A stretch of 64,000 bases of DNA from Dipteris shenzhenensis (lineage: Eukaryota; Polypodiophyta; Polypodiopsida; Gleicheniales): NCBI GenBank assembly GCA_047967505.1, contig CM106540.1. One strand, written 5' to 3'. The position numbers were made by a program, and so were the translations under genes. Each line of letters starts with the position of its first letter. The stretch's first letter is position 1. Positions 12,165 to 23,860 of the stretch are shown here, in pieces. Below the pieces are notes generated by a model. That model was not told where the DNA came from. It searched no databases and was given only the letters and a program-made list of their open reading frames with translations.

Positions 12165-14770
12165 TTTGTGTTATCATTGTGTGGTGATTGGTAAATGCAC
12201 ACTCACATGTGCTATATATGTTCCAAAGATGGTACAACTAATGTAAAACATTGGTACCTTTGAGTTGTACAATGATTTGGATATAGAAATGATTATGGCA
12301 TGTGTTCGGTAGGAAAAGTCTTTCACTATCACATGTGCTACAAATGTTCCAAACTGAGCTATATGATCTTTATGTGGATATGATCTTGAAAATGTTCCAA
12401 AGAAACTAATATAATGTGCTCCATGAATATGATGAAATTATTTGAGACACTATATTTATGTCAAGAACTATACGTGTTCCATGGTTGACATAATATGATC
12501 ATTTTTTGTGGATAATGTATAAGGGAATTTGGCAAGTAAAATTCATTGCCACTTCATGAGAATACGAAGGGTATCCATGCACTTGGTAATATTACTCTAC
12601 CATGATACAATTCAAAGTGGATCCTAGGAGCTGATATCCAAAACTATGTGAAGATATCTAAGGCTCATTGAATACTTGAATACGGGCAAAAATGGAGATG
12701 GAAGGTTGTCGATTAGGCCACCTATTTTTATGGAGGGAGTGGTGGTAAAACCATACAATCATGCATAGCCTCCCCATTTTATTTATACAATCATGCATGG
12801 GCTTGCCATTCTGACATCCAAGTTAGAATATATTGGAGAAGACCACTACATCATTACCATGAAAAAATATTGGAGATGACCACTACATCATATTGGAGAA
12901 GACCACTACATCATATTGGAGAAGACCACTACATCATTACCATGACAAAATGTTGTTCATATGGAGATATATGTGTTCTTACTTGCATGAATACCTTTGG
13001 GCACTTGGGAACCCTTGTCATGAAATCACTACTCAAGTCGATACATCGATGCGGATCAACCTTGCATGCTTGCATAAATACCTTTATGCAATAAACCATG
13101 TGAATAATCAAGTCCACTAATGCGGGGATCTCAACTTAACAAAATTTGTGCCACATACGAATTAAGTTGACTAGTCGGATGTAATTGACTTGATACACAC
13201 AGTCGGGCCGATCCACAAGGCAAGATAGTTACATGTGGTTGTAACTAAACTAGGCGTACATAACCAAAATCAGGATTACATACATAATACCCTCGTGTTA
13301 AGTGCTTGGAATAAAACCAACCTTACAAAACTTAGCAAAAATTTCTATGAAGGTGATTGCATAAAAAACACGTGTCAAAGGGCTGATTGTCCATAATTTT
13401 GTGCGTCATTTGATGCTTGCACTTGCTTGCGGTTGAAACCAACTAGGTCGGTTAAAACTATGCATATATATATGCCTATAAGACTAGAAGTATGCCACTG
13501 GCTGGTCCATCATGCTTCGTGAGAGCGTAGAAGCAATCAGCTCCCAAACATGCATAGCTCCCATACGTGCTGCCTCACACCGTTTTGGAGAGCAGCAAGA
13601 AGAAGATGTGTCACCCTGGCGTTGATCAACATCATGAAAGAAGACATCACATTCTCTTTGTCTCATCTTCTTGGTTACATGTGTAGTAACCCAAGACTGG
13701 TGCAACTTCATCTCGATCATGTACTAGCCAATTGCTTAGCAAATTGATCAGCCAAGTACTTTATCAACAATTGGGGATTGGCATACTATGCGAACAAGGA
13801 TTCACAATTGATTGAGGTATGCTATCGGATGTGATAAGAGAATGGCATCGCTTCTTTTGTTAAATCTTTCCTAACTCTATCTTCATCTAGCTGTCTATTG
13901 TGCAAGACATGGGACGTCGCTTTACATTCTAGGCATTGCTTTGGGTCGTCTATTGAATAGAACGTGACATTCATAATATGCCGATACCGTGTCCAGCTTT
14001 GAGTGCATGCCTTTGACCAAGTCCTGCCGTTGATAACATTGAGCCTCACTCCTCTAAAATAGAAAGGCATATTCTCAAAACGAAGGTTAACCGTTTTCAT
14101 TGCCCAAGCATTTTATTGGCACTACCACAAGCCGTGGATGATCGGCCTCCTTCATCAGAGACATATAATTAGTATAGTGAACTACAAGTAGGTAGATCTA
14201 ACCCAAATGGTAACGCTTTTGAAAGCCTACAAGTAGGTAGATTTAGAGCTATTTGAATACTCATGGGGGATAACATCCTGGCACATATATGCTTCAATGC
14301 TCCCTATCCTAAGCAAACTACAAACGGGTAAGGCGCTCTTTTCAACTACTTGTCATTTTGGCTTCTGATAGAAGAAGGTTTTGAGCTCGAAAATGGCCAA
14401 AATAAAGCTTGAGAGGAGCTTCAACGTTATGCAAAATAGAGGAGGATGGCCAATAGAAACTCCGTGAACAAAATTACACCATCACGTTGCTATTTAAGAG
14501 CATGCGGGTGAGCCTGTATCCTGAAACCAAAATGACTTCACTAGTTTATAATTCACCATAAATTATTGATGGGATGCTCATACTGTTAGGGTAACTCATT
14601 GAGTTTTCCTAAAACATTGGGGAATCAAACATTATGTGGGTAAAAAATGTGATTGGAATGACTTGATACATATCATTCAGTACTTATGGATTACATGATG
14701 TGACATTGATCGACCCAATAAGAATAAGGGTGTATCAATTGAAGATAGTCAGTGATTGGCTTGGGATTTC
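12165..14770. other. Unassigned stretch, with an unidentified minus-strand ORF
   Basis: Mostly AT-rich, with no recognisable element. A 92-codon minus-strand frame at 13822-14100, starting MKTVNLRFENMPFYF and containing DDPKQCLECKATSHVLHN, is open but matches no family that I know. I do not claim it is a gene. Confidence 0.4.
12831..12950. repeat. Short tandem array, 23-bp core, four copies
   Basis: The core tattggagaagaccactaca plus tca starts at 12831, 12868, 12891 and 12914. The first and last units carry an extra ttaccatga(a/c)aaaa tail, giving 37-bp outer units around 23-bp inner ones. One unit has gatgac instead of gaagac. Confidence 0.9.
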
Positions 14771-14774
14771 TACC

Positions 14775-14779
14775 TTATA

Positions 14780-14819
<40 letters not shown>

Positions 14820-15159
14820 ACTCACAGAGAGTATCCCTTCCTCCATTTGTTTTGCCACTTGCTCATTAGAGCTCCCCTCGACAACCCCCCTTAATTTTCC
14901 TAATTTCTTCTCCCTCAAACTCCCTTATTCTCGCCTTAATTTCTCCCTAATTTTCCCCCTTTTTAAAATTTCCCTGATATTTTTTCTTTTTTATTATTAT
15001 CTTATTTTAAATCATTACCTTTTCCCCTTAATCCCCCTTTATTTTTCCTTATTATTTCTTGTTTTCCTTAATTGTCTCTTATTCCTTTATTTTCTATTTT
15101 CCCTACACACACACACACACACTTCCTACACCTTCCTCTCTTTTGGTTAGACCCTAGTC

Positions 15160-15217
<58 letters not shown>

Positions 15218-17412
15218 GTTCTCTTATATATTCCATAATTTCTCTTTAATTTTTCTATTTTCTTGCATTTTCCCTACTTCTCTTTGCTTTCCCTAATTTT
15301 TCTTTTTTCTTTTTCCTTTTTTTAAATCTCCTTTTTTTCTTAATAATTAAACCTATTTATTCAATTTTTTAACCTACCTCAATTTTTTCCTTTCTTTCTT
15401 TCTTTTTCCCTTTCCTTTATTTTTTCTTGTTATTTTTTATTGATGGCTTTTTTTCTTTACTCCTAATTTTCTCCAAATTCTTCCTAGTTTACTCCTAATC
15501 TACTCCTAAAATTTCCCTAAATTTGTCTAATATTTAAAATGTTTTTTTTTTACTATTTAATATTTAGTTTTAATTTTTAGTTCATCTCCTGGTTATGTAT
15601 TTATTCCTAAACTCTTCCTAACCCCCTTTAATTAATCTACTGCTAAACACCCTTTAATTAAACTACTCCTAACTCCCTTTGTTTGTTCCTAACCCCCTTT
15701 AACTAAACCCCCTAAACCTATTTACTACTAAATTGCCCACTAACTAACCCCCAAAAACCTAGCTCGCTATCCCCCGACCCTTCCTCGACCCCTGACTTAT
15801 AAAAGGTATCCTACTGTATGTTCAAAGCCTCAGACGATCACTCTTGCTCGTGCCCATCACTACTCAGCTCTTGCAATGATGTGTATGACTCACCTTTTTA
15901 GTTCGGCTCCCCACCTCATTTCCCATAGCTGCACTGCCCACCCGTGCGAATTATCTAGCTCCCTTTCTAAGACCTTTTTACCTCCATGTCTACATGCCCG
16001 TCCTCCACGCTGCTGCAGCATTGTTGCTCCATACAAGAGCACCCCTTCCATGCGGCTGATCGCCCCTTGCATTAATAGCTCCTATAGTCAAAGCCTCTAT
16101 AGAGTGTATCACTCCAACGCTCCTCAACAGGCTCAACTCTCGTCTTTGATGCCACCACTGTGGCGCCACTGTCCACACATCCACCAAAGCTCGACTTCAA
16201 GCATCAAAGTACAGCCTTAGTTCACTATTCGCGCCTGCATTTCCCCAAAGTACCTCGTCTACTATGCCTTCCCACTTCTTGGAGACTTGGAGAACCGGAA
16301 TCCGCAGGTTCTTCTTTATTGAGTCCTTTTACTGGATCCTCAAGTTCCTTTTTTCCTTTCATAATTACTAACCCTCCCCCTCCCTTTTTAGTTCTAATTT
16401 CTTTTTTCTTACATTATTACTATTGAAACCCCCCCACCGTCCCCCCTTTCCCCTCCCCTTACGTATATATATATTTTTATAAAAACCCTTTCTAATTTTT
16501 CTTTGGTTTCCCCCCTTGCATCATATTTACCCTCATCTTCTAAATTCACTTTGTCTCTCTTTTTTCATTAAATACAAATCCCCCCTCTTTATTTATAATA
16601 AGTTCCTTTATAAAGTGCTCTTACATATTCCCCTCTTATTTTTCCCCCCCTCCCAATACTTCATTTATAAAACCCACTCTTCATTTTTCAAAAAAAAACC
16701 CTTGTATATCTATATAATTTCTCTCTATATTTCCACTCTTTACCCTCATATCCCCCCCCCCCCCTTCTTTTTATAGACATATACCTTTTTTCTCCCTTCT
16801 CTATACATACATCTTTTCCCTTATATATATATATATATATATATACTTTTTTCCTTTTTCCCCCCTTCTCTATTTTCTCATTTTCTTCCCCCTTCTCTAT
16901 ACATATATCTATTTATTAATCTTCCCTCCCCCTTCTCTATTTTCTCATTTTCTTCCCCCTTCTCCTTAGTCATAATCTCTTCTACATTCCTTCCTATGTT
17001 TTCTCCCCCTTCTCTCTTTATAAAATTCCCTCAAATTTTCCCTGTATTACAATTTCCCTTTACATTATCCTTTTATAATCGTCCTTCAAAAATTTCCCTT
17101 CAAACATTATGCTAGTTAAGTTTATGGCCAAGCTTCAAAGTTAACCTGGTTCTTATCATGTTTTCTTGTTGGATGGTGGCAGGTAGGCAGACTCCCCTCT
17201 TCAATAAAAGTGATGCTTGCCAGGACTTATCCAAGCTCAACTTCCATATTCCACAAAGTCATTTCTACAAAAGTGCCCAGTGCTAGTCTCCTTTATAAAC
17301 TAGGTTCCATCGACTTGTACAAACTTTTTCGTTAATGCATTTGGTCCTGTTTCATTGTCTAGCTTCGCTCTTTTGTCTTTTCACTATGCAAAGGGGTGTT
17401 GTAAAGTCTTCC
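14775..17412 (+). mobile_element. Degenerate LTR-element family, plus orientation (pyrimidine-rich)
   Basis: Starts at a CA microsatellite (14783-14822) and continues as T/C-rich DNA built from ttccctaatttt-like words. A TATA-like TATAAAA lies at 15799-15805, followed by more GC-balanced sequence (15830-16300), a layout like U3-TATA-R-U5. It ends with a purine tract, TGTTGTAA and another CA run at about 17381-17430, matching 1817-1770 inverted. Matches to the left block are clearest at 17162-17215 (tggatggtggcaggtaggca). No coding domain is seen. It is old and riddled with CT/CA/AT microsatellites (15104-15121, 15167-15213, 16807-16845). Confidence 0.4.
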
Positions 17413-17419
17413 ACACACA

Positions 17420-17473
<54 letters not shown>

Positions 17474-17609
17474 CATATAAAATATACGTTAAACAACCAA
17501 CGTATATTAGATAATTAATTTACCTAGTTAGCTAGCTAGTTACATTTTTGCTTAATTAAACAATACTAACTGCCTCATAGGTCTGCGAGGCCTCCCACGG
17601 ACATTAATA

Positions 17610-17648
<39 letters not shown>

Positions 17649-17663
17649 ACCTCTGTCTATCTA

Positions 17664-17695
<32 letters not shown>

Positions 17696-17722
17696 CATCT
17701 ATCACTCACTCTCTCTCTCTCT

Positions 17723-17802
<80 letters not shown>
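17413..17802. repeat. Microsatellite cluster (CA)n(CT)n ... (CT)n(CA)n
   Basis: CT runs at about 17421-17468, 17612-17644, 17670-17694 and 17709-17766 are followed by CA at 17769-17802. The first and second CT runs are separated by the 143-bp segment annotated next. Confidence 0.95.
17469..17611 (+). mobile_element. Short segment between CT tracts with LINE-3'-end-like motif
   Basis: 143 bp bounded on both sides by CT microsatellites. Its last ~40 bases, cataggtctgcgaggcctcc then cacggacattaataca, resemble the 3' ends at about 29178-29218 (plus), 36742-36790 (minus) and 31752-31790 (minus). All four pass directly into CT (or GA on the other strand). I read it as a severely 5'-truncated non-LTR element or SINE. 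Confidence 0.45.
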
Positions 17803-17808
<6 letters not shown>

Positions 17809-18344
17809 GTAAAGCATTCAATCATTTAAAACACCTGGGTTCCATATGGGTGGCACATCAAATGTTTTAGTATATCATTACAGAAGGTCACACCTTGATC
17901 CAAATGGTACAAAAAGTCACCAAAACAAAGCAAAAGGGAACAATCCCTAAAGAACTACAGGCAAAGACAATAAGCAAGTGCGCCTCACAAGTAAGCACGG
18001 TAGTAGCAAAAGGAACTCGGTAGTCGCTGTTCGACTACTGCATCAACAACAAATCATCTACAATAACATAGCAGGAGCTGATATTCGAATCGATTCACTC
18101 TGAAGAAGCAACAAGGAATCATAAGAAGATTGCATCACTCATATTGGTGAAACAAACAAGGAGTTCCGACATCAAGAAGATGGTGCTCCAATCTGACAAT
18201 GCTCTGATTGGTGTTTCTCACAATAGGAGGTACATGACAAAGACGAACCGTGACAAACGACAAAGACATAATACAAGTAACAAGATCAAATTTTAAGAGG
18301 GTCGCCACGGAGTACCCAATGCAACCTAGCCAAGTGAAAGAACT
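17803..18344. other. Unassigned stretch upstream of gypsy gag remnant
   Basis: No long frame. It may be the untranslated leader of the gypsy remnant that follows, but no LTR or primer site was recognised. Confidence 0.35.
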
Positions 18345-19031
18345 GTGACGGTGCTAAGAGGTCTCTGGAGCCGTTCCCTCAAACAACAAAGCCGAGTATC
18401 AAAACAAGTTCCAATTCGACAACAGTTAAGGCCAACAATCAGAAACTCTAAAAATCTCAAGACAGACTCTTCACTAGCATTTGACTCAAGTCAAGCACAT
18501 TCTGATGCAGTCAATCTATTTCATGGAGGCACTCCTAGCGAATGTCAGACAAAATTGAGTTCCCATAGTCACCCAACTGAGCTAGCTCACAATACTTCAC
18601 AAGAAATCAAGTACAAGTTGAAGCTAGAAGTCAGACTGAAACTGATGGTGGTGATAGCATTTTCAAGAATCCTAACTACATACCAAGTGGAAAAAGTTCA
18701 ACACAGATTCACGTCACAGCTCATAAATACAAGCAGCAGAAAATGAGCTTCGAGTGTTGAATGCTTCAACACCAGCTGAAACTTTTCTTCGAACTACATT
18801 TGGAACACATTTAGCTGCTAGCATATGCATAACTGCTCAAAGACAACTCAACTTCAATCCCTTCCATGCCAATCAAAGAGGAGAGCGCCAATTCCACCAG
18901 CTGCTAGGATGCAGAACCCATTAGTCAAAACATCAAAATTTGATGGGAAGAAAGGACAGGATACAGACAACCATGTCGGACAGTTTGAGACCCATTGGAT
19001 TGCTAGCGGCTTGGAGCGCTATCTAATGTAG
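18345..19031 (+). pseudogene. Ty3/gypsy gag remnant
   Basis: Two open frames. The second contains VKTSKFDGKKGQDTDNHVGQ followed by FETHWIASGLE, the start of a retrotransposon Gag domain (Fxg...D...H...FE). The first (18345-18746, 133 codons) has no recognisable domain and may be Gag leader. The sequence breaks off at 19031 without zinc knuckle or pol, where the minus-strand copia remnant begins. Confidence 0.5.
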
Positions 19032-19064
19032 TGAAGAAAGAACAATTTGAATTTTTCAATGGAT

Positions 19065-21620
19065 TTAAGTTCTCATAGGGAACCCTAGTTCATGATCCTC
19101 ATGCCACACCTTTGTACTTGGAAAATAATTCAAGTTTTCATGGAATTTTTGTCTAGACCCATTCCTCACATGGATTTTGAAGATTGGCACCTTGTAAACC
19201 CACTTTCTCCTAATAGCCTTTTTGCCTATGAGTCTTCTCATCAATTCCATTCAACTCAGCCCGATAGATTCTTATGATTAAATCCAATCCGAACCACATG
19301 GATCGCATGCTCATTCTCTTCAACATCCTCAAAGGTCTCAATTTCATCTACATCACAAAGTGTGCTAGTTTACTATCTTGTAAAGTCTGTTTAAGCCACC
19401 TACGGACTGCTCTAGCTTCTTGTATAGCAACCCTCTCTTCTTTGAGAAATTCCTTCATATTCTCATGTGTTATGTCTTGTTCGTGACCATGTTATGGAGT
19501 AAATCCTACTATGTAGGCTATAAGTGCTAATTTTTAGCTTATTGTAAACTGCTATCAACAAGCAGTGGGACCCCTATAAATTTCTACTGACTAGGAGTGG
19601 GAGCAACCCTTCAACACTCCTTGTGAATTTTTAGAAAAGTATTTTTTTAAAACCTATTCGTGACTTGATCTAATTTTTTGGAAAGACCACATCTTTACTA
19701 CTAGTAAAAATCCTCTCAATGTGAAGATTGTAAGACTTTCGATATTGTAACCAACATATATACATTCATGGCCTTACCATCTAGTTTACCTCTAATCTAT
19801 TGAGGCATATGTGCATATGCTATGCAACCAAGAATCCTTAAGTGAAATATCTTGAGTTTCCTATGATGCCAGGTGTCAAAAGGGTTTCTTATGATGAATT
19901 TCAAATCTTTGGTTGGGTCTCTATTCAAAACATGTGTAGCTAACATAATGGCTTCCATCTACATAAACTCGTGAGGTAGTCTTCTACCTTGAACCTATGA
20001 GGTAGTCTTCTACCCTCGATCATACACCTAGCCATCTCTATTAAAGATATATTTTTTTGCTCAACAACACAATTTTACCAAGGTGTGTATGGTACTATAC
20101 ACTAGTCTGTAATGCCTTTTTCTACCATAATTCCATTTGACATGTGCTCCCCCTCTTTGTTTATTCTTAGCATCTACACCTTGCAACCTATTTAGTTCTC
20201 AACAACCATGCCAACAAACTATTGAAAACACCTAAATACTGCAGACTTCTCCTTCAAAGGATAAGACCAATTAAACCTAAAAAGTCATTTTTAAAGGTCA
20301 AAAAATTAAATACTTCCCCATGGATGGTGTGCTCGTGGACGAACACATCAATGTGTATAAGTTGCAATTTTCGAGTAACCCAAATAAATCCATCCCTTAG
20401 AAAGGCACTCCTTTGCATCTTTCCCAAAATCCATCCTTCATAGACATGTTTTTATGGGTCTCCAATATAGGCATATTCAAAACCATATCCTCTTATATAG
20501 AAGCTACATACTGCCATTGTTTATTTGGCCAAATCTAGCATGCCATAATTATGCATCTTTCATAGTAGATATACCTGTGGCCATACAAGTGTTTTCCTTG
20601 CTATTGCCATGTGTATCCAATGGATACAAACCATGATGAAGAGTTTCTATAGTGACTTCCTGACAATCCTCAGTGTATGTTTGACAATGCATTGATTACC
20701 TGTTTAAAAAATCATATCCTCTTCTACCAAAAGAGAACATAGAAAGAAAATTCTTCTGTATGCATAGCACATACATGATGTCTAGAAGACACAAGTCAAT
20801 ACCATCTTCCCAACCCCTTTCATAGGATAAGAGGAACTTGATACAATTTTGTCAATAGGAGTAGGTTGTAAATCAACAAATAATCATTTCTTGGAAGTAG
20901 TATGCCTTGATGCACCACCATCAAAATACCACACTACATTTGAAGTGTCCCTTGCATTGAGTGAACCGCCCTCCAAATTGGAATCATAGTTGCATAGGAA
21001 TGACCACTCTTCACACACATAGTTATTAAAGCATAATAAGGATGTGAAATATTGGAAACTAAGAAAGACATTCTAGCTTCCTTCTTCTTCTCTCCCTCCA
21101 TTAATCATCTTCTCTTTTTCCATTGATCTCTTCGTGCATTCATTGATATGGTGACTTGTCTTTGTATAATAATGGCATCTTTCCTCTTCTATGCTTTACC
21201 TACATCATCTTTTGCCTTGTAGGATGGATGACCTAAAGCAACCTTAAACTACACACCATCTTTCAACTTGCCTTTACTCTTAGCCTAATACATTGTTTCC
21301 ATGACATGCCAAGCAAGTAACGAAGTCCTATAAACCATGATGTGAGGAATTACAAGCCCTTTTATTGACAATGAGACCAGGGCAAGAGATGGGGCATCAT
21401 GGGAATCCCATCTTCTTTGTTCAACAATAGCAACTGCAATTACCCCACTATAGATGTACATCAAGAATTATGTAGCTTGGTTTTTACCAAGTGTGGTCGG
21501 TGCATAGAGAGCCACATCTATAGGATGGGGTTCATTCACCATTTACAAGTCCTCATAAACCAATGGCAACAAAACATTTTCAGACATGAAGCTTGCCATC
21601 AAGTTTTTCCTTCTTGAGAC
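19065..21620 (-). pseudogene. Decayed Ty1/copia element, copy C1
   Basis: Read on the minus strand from high to low coordinates, fragments fall in copia order. Gag: VEQRRWDSHDAPSLALVSLS (about 21430-21370), matching copia B QKRWDPRDAQALSVISLS. A zinc-knuckle relic, CHYYTKTSHHINEC with its second Cys changed (about 21185-21140). Protease: VVWYFDGGASRHTTSKK (about 20937-20888). Integrase: RKLQLIHIDV (about 20370), then VVEQKNISLIEMARCM (about 20065-20010). RT start: IGKKAIRRKWVYKVP (about 19230-19180). Stops and frame changes are everywhere. It is the same broad family as copia A/B but much older. LTRs were not identified. Confidence 0.65.
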
Positions 21621-22530
21621 AATAGGTTGTCATTGTGAGCCATGCACAAACTGCTCACAAAAATCACTTACTTTTAAAAAAAGAAGATTACATTGATGTT
21701 TTTTGCAAAGAAAGCAAGAAAAATAAAGAAAAAGCCCCAAATTTTGAGGAAAAATTAATGCTATTCTTTTTTAATCCCTGAACTTGCAAAGTACTCAACA
21801 AAAGTACAAACAGAGATTTAGAAATTGTCAAAGTTGTGTGCTGTAGAAATGCAAGAATCTATGCAAAATCTAAGGCAATTGACTAGATTCGAGAGAGAAA
21901 AAAATTCCGGGAGACCAATTGAGATTTGGGATCAAGAAAATTCTAAGAGCTACATGACATTGTATTTGATGCGTTGAAGGGGCATGTCAAAAGTTGCTTT
22001 GATTTAGGTGTCTTGGGACCAAGTAATTATGACATGCACCAAATAATGTTTGGAAGTAGTGATTTGATCATGCAATCAAATGATGTCCAAAGTGATAGCT
22101 AGTGGATTGGGGAAATCCTTAGTGTAGAAGGGCATCTTCTTTGTCCATATTGTGATGAGGAATCTCTAGAGATCCCTCAATGTCAGTCAAGGAAAAGGCA
22201 AATGAGTAGGCTTCGTCTCACCTATTGTCTACGTGTAAGGAAGGTTTGAAGTCAAGATGTGCCAATTTGAAGTTTGATCTCACCTAAACCCTCTTATGCC
22301 AAGAGTAGACCATTCACGCTTATCTTTAAATTTGACACTCCCTCCCTTAATAGAGGGCGCATAGGATCGTTCCCTCCACCTATTACTAGTATGAATTTGG
22401 ATCAATCCCTAGGCCACATCTACGATAGTTATCTCAACAATTGTCTACGATAGTTATCTCAGCCTGTATTGGCAGTGTGAACATGTATAAGAAAGTACAT
22501 CCATCACCATAAGGTATCAAGCCTAAAGCT
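21620..22530. other. Spacer between two copia remnants
   Basis: No domain recognised. It may contain decayed LTR sequence of either copia copy, but no TG/CA ends or duplication could be fixed. Confidence 0.4.
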
Positions 22531-23860
22531 TTGTGGAAAGATCCAATGGTACCATCACGTTTTCTTTTCAACTTGTAAACCCAATTATCCTAATAGCCTT
22601 TTTGCCTATGGGTAACTCTATCAGATCCAATGTGTTGTTCTTGTGGATTGAATCCAATTCAGCATGCATGATGGCCCTCATCCAATGCTCAAATACTAAA
22701 GCATCCTCAAAGCTGTTAGATAACTACATAAGTTGCTCATCCAATTAGCATCCACAAAATGTGCATCACTAGAACCTCTAGAAGAAACCCCTGTCCTACT
22801 ACTGAGAGGAGTTTTAAGCTTACTCTCCTGGAGAGTTTGAATCAACTATTTGGAGACTGATCTAGTTTCCTGAGTTGCTATAAAGTTATTCATTTTACAT
22901 TTGTTGATTTTCCACTAACTACTTTGACCACTAACTACTTTGAACAATTATCCACTATCTATGGGAGCAACCCATCAAACACATCAATGAATTTGTCTCC
23001 AATTATTTTTTTAACTTGATTATGGATTGTTCTGAGGTTTCAGTAGTAAAACATCTCTACTAATAAAAATCTTGTGTCAAGATTAGAGAGGCCTAACCTT
23101 TGCTCTCATTGCTATAGCCGACAAAAAATGCACTTGACAGCATTATCAACTAATTTTGATCTTATTTACTTAGGCACATGTGCATATGATAAGCATCTAA
23201 ACATATACCTAGATGAATACACGAACATTCCCAAACTCATCCTCTAAAAACACAACACAGTGCAGTTTCAATCTCACGATAGTCACTCATAAGAATGAAA
23301 ACCATAGACTCCATCACGCATAACAGGGACTAGCTACTATGACATCCCCACTGATGTCATCAGCGCCCAATAGTAGGTGTAGACCATAGTATAAAAGTAT
23401 GCTCTCACACATACAAATCCACACACCCACACATACTTGAGCATCCATTTTATACAAAGTCTTCGTACTGAGTTTCTGTCGACACTCTGGAGGTGAAGGG
23501 CAAACTCAGCCATGACGAAGGCTAGCACTAAAGGAGAAGGCTAATCAAAAAGTAGTCCAAATCTCTTCATTCAAGCTACAACTGCTTGTGAAGTTTAAAC
23601 GATTTCATTTTAGTCTCTCCCAAACGAGCATCTAAATCTAAATCTAGCTAATAGGGCAACGCACCATTTCATTTTAGTCTCTCCCAAACAAGCATCTAAA
23701 CACCCTAAAGTAGTCCACTTTGGGTTTCCTATCATACCATGCCTCAAAAGGCATGATGGTCTTTGTAAGAAACTTAAAAATAGACTACGAACTCGCTGAA
23801 AAGTACAACTAAAACCATACACATAAGCCAATCTGTCCAACTAAATGAAATTAAAGAAAG
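22530..23860 (-). pseudogene. Decayed Ty1/copia element, copy C2
   Basis: Minus-strand fragments in copia order. The integrase end contains MPFEAWYDRKPKVDYFRVF with frame changes (about 23760-23700). Then KIFISRDV (about 23060). Then the RT lead-in AIMHAELDSIHKNNTLDLIE and LPIGKKAI (about 22680-22600). It lies upstream of C1 in the same orientation, so the two may be independent insertions or a duplicated pair. No part is intact. Confidence 0.55.
23602..23700. repeat. Partial tandem duplication, 64-bp period
   Basis: A 35-bp word beginning atttcattttagtctctccc occurs at 23602 and 23666 with one difference. It lies inside copia C2 and duplicates its integrase region. Confidence 0.85.

Noticed and set aside
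12831-12950. CRISPR-like repeat array
   Set aside because: Units are adjacent with no unique spacers and the context is a plant nuclear genome; it is a plain tandem repeat.
13822-14100. 92-codon minus-strand ORF as a gene
   Set aside because: Open and fairly balanced, but with no motif, neighbour or signal that supports it.
17413-17802. Centromeric or telomeric satellite
   Set aside because: Only simple CT and CA microsatellites; no telomere repeat or satellite monomer is present.
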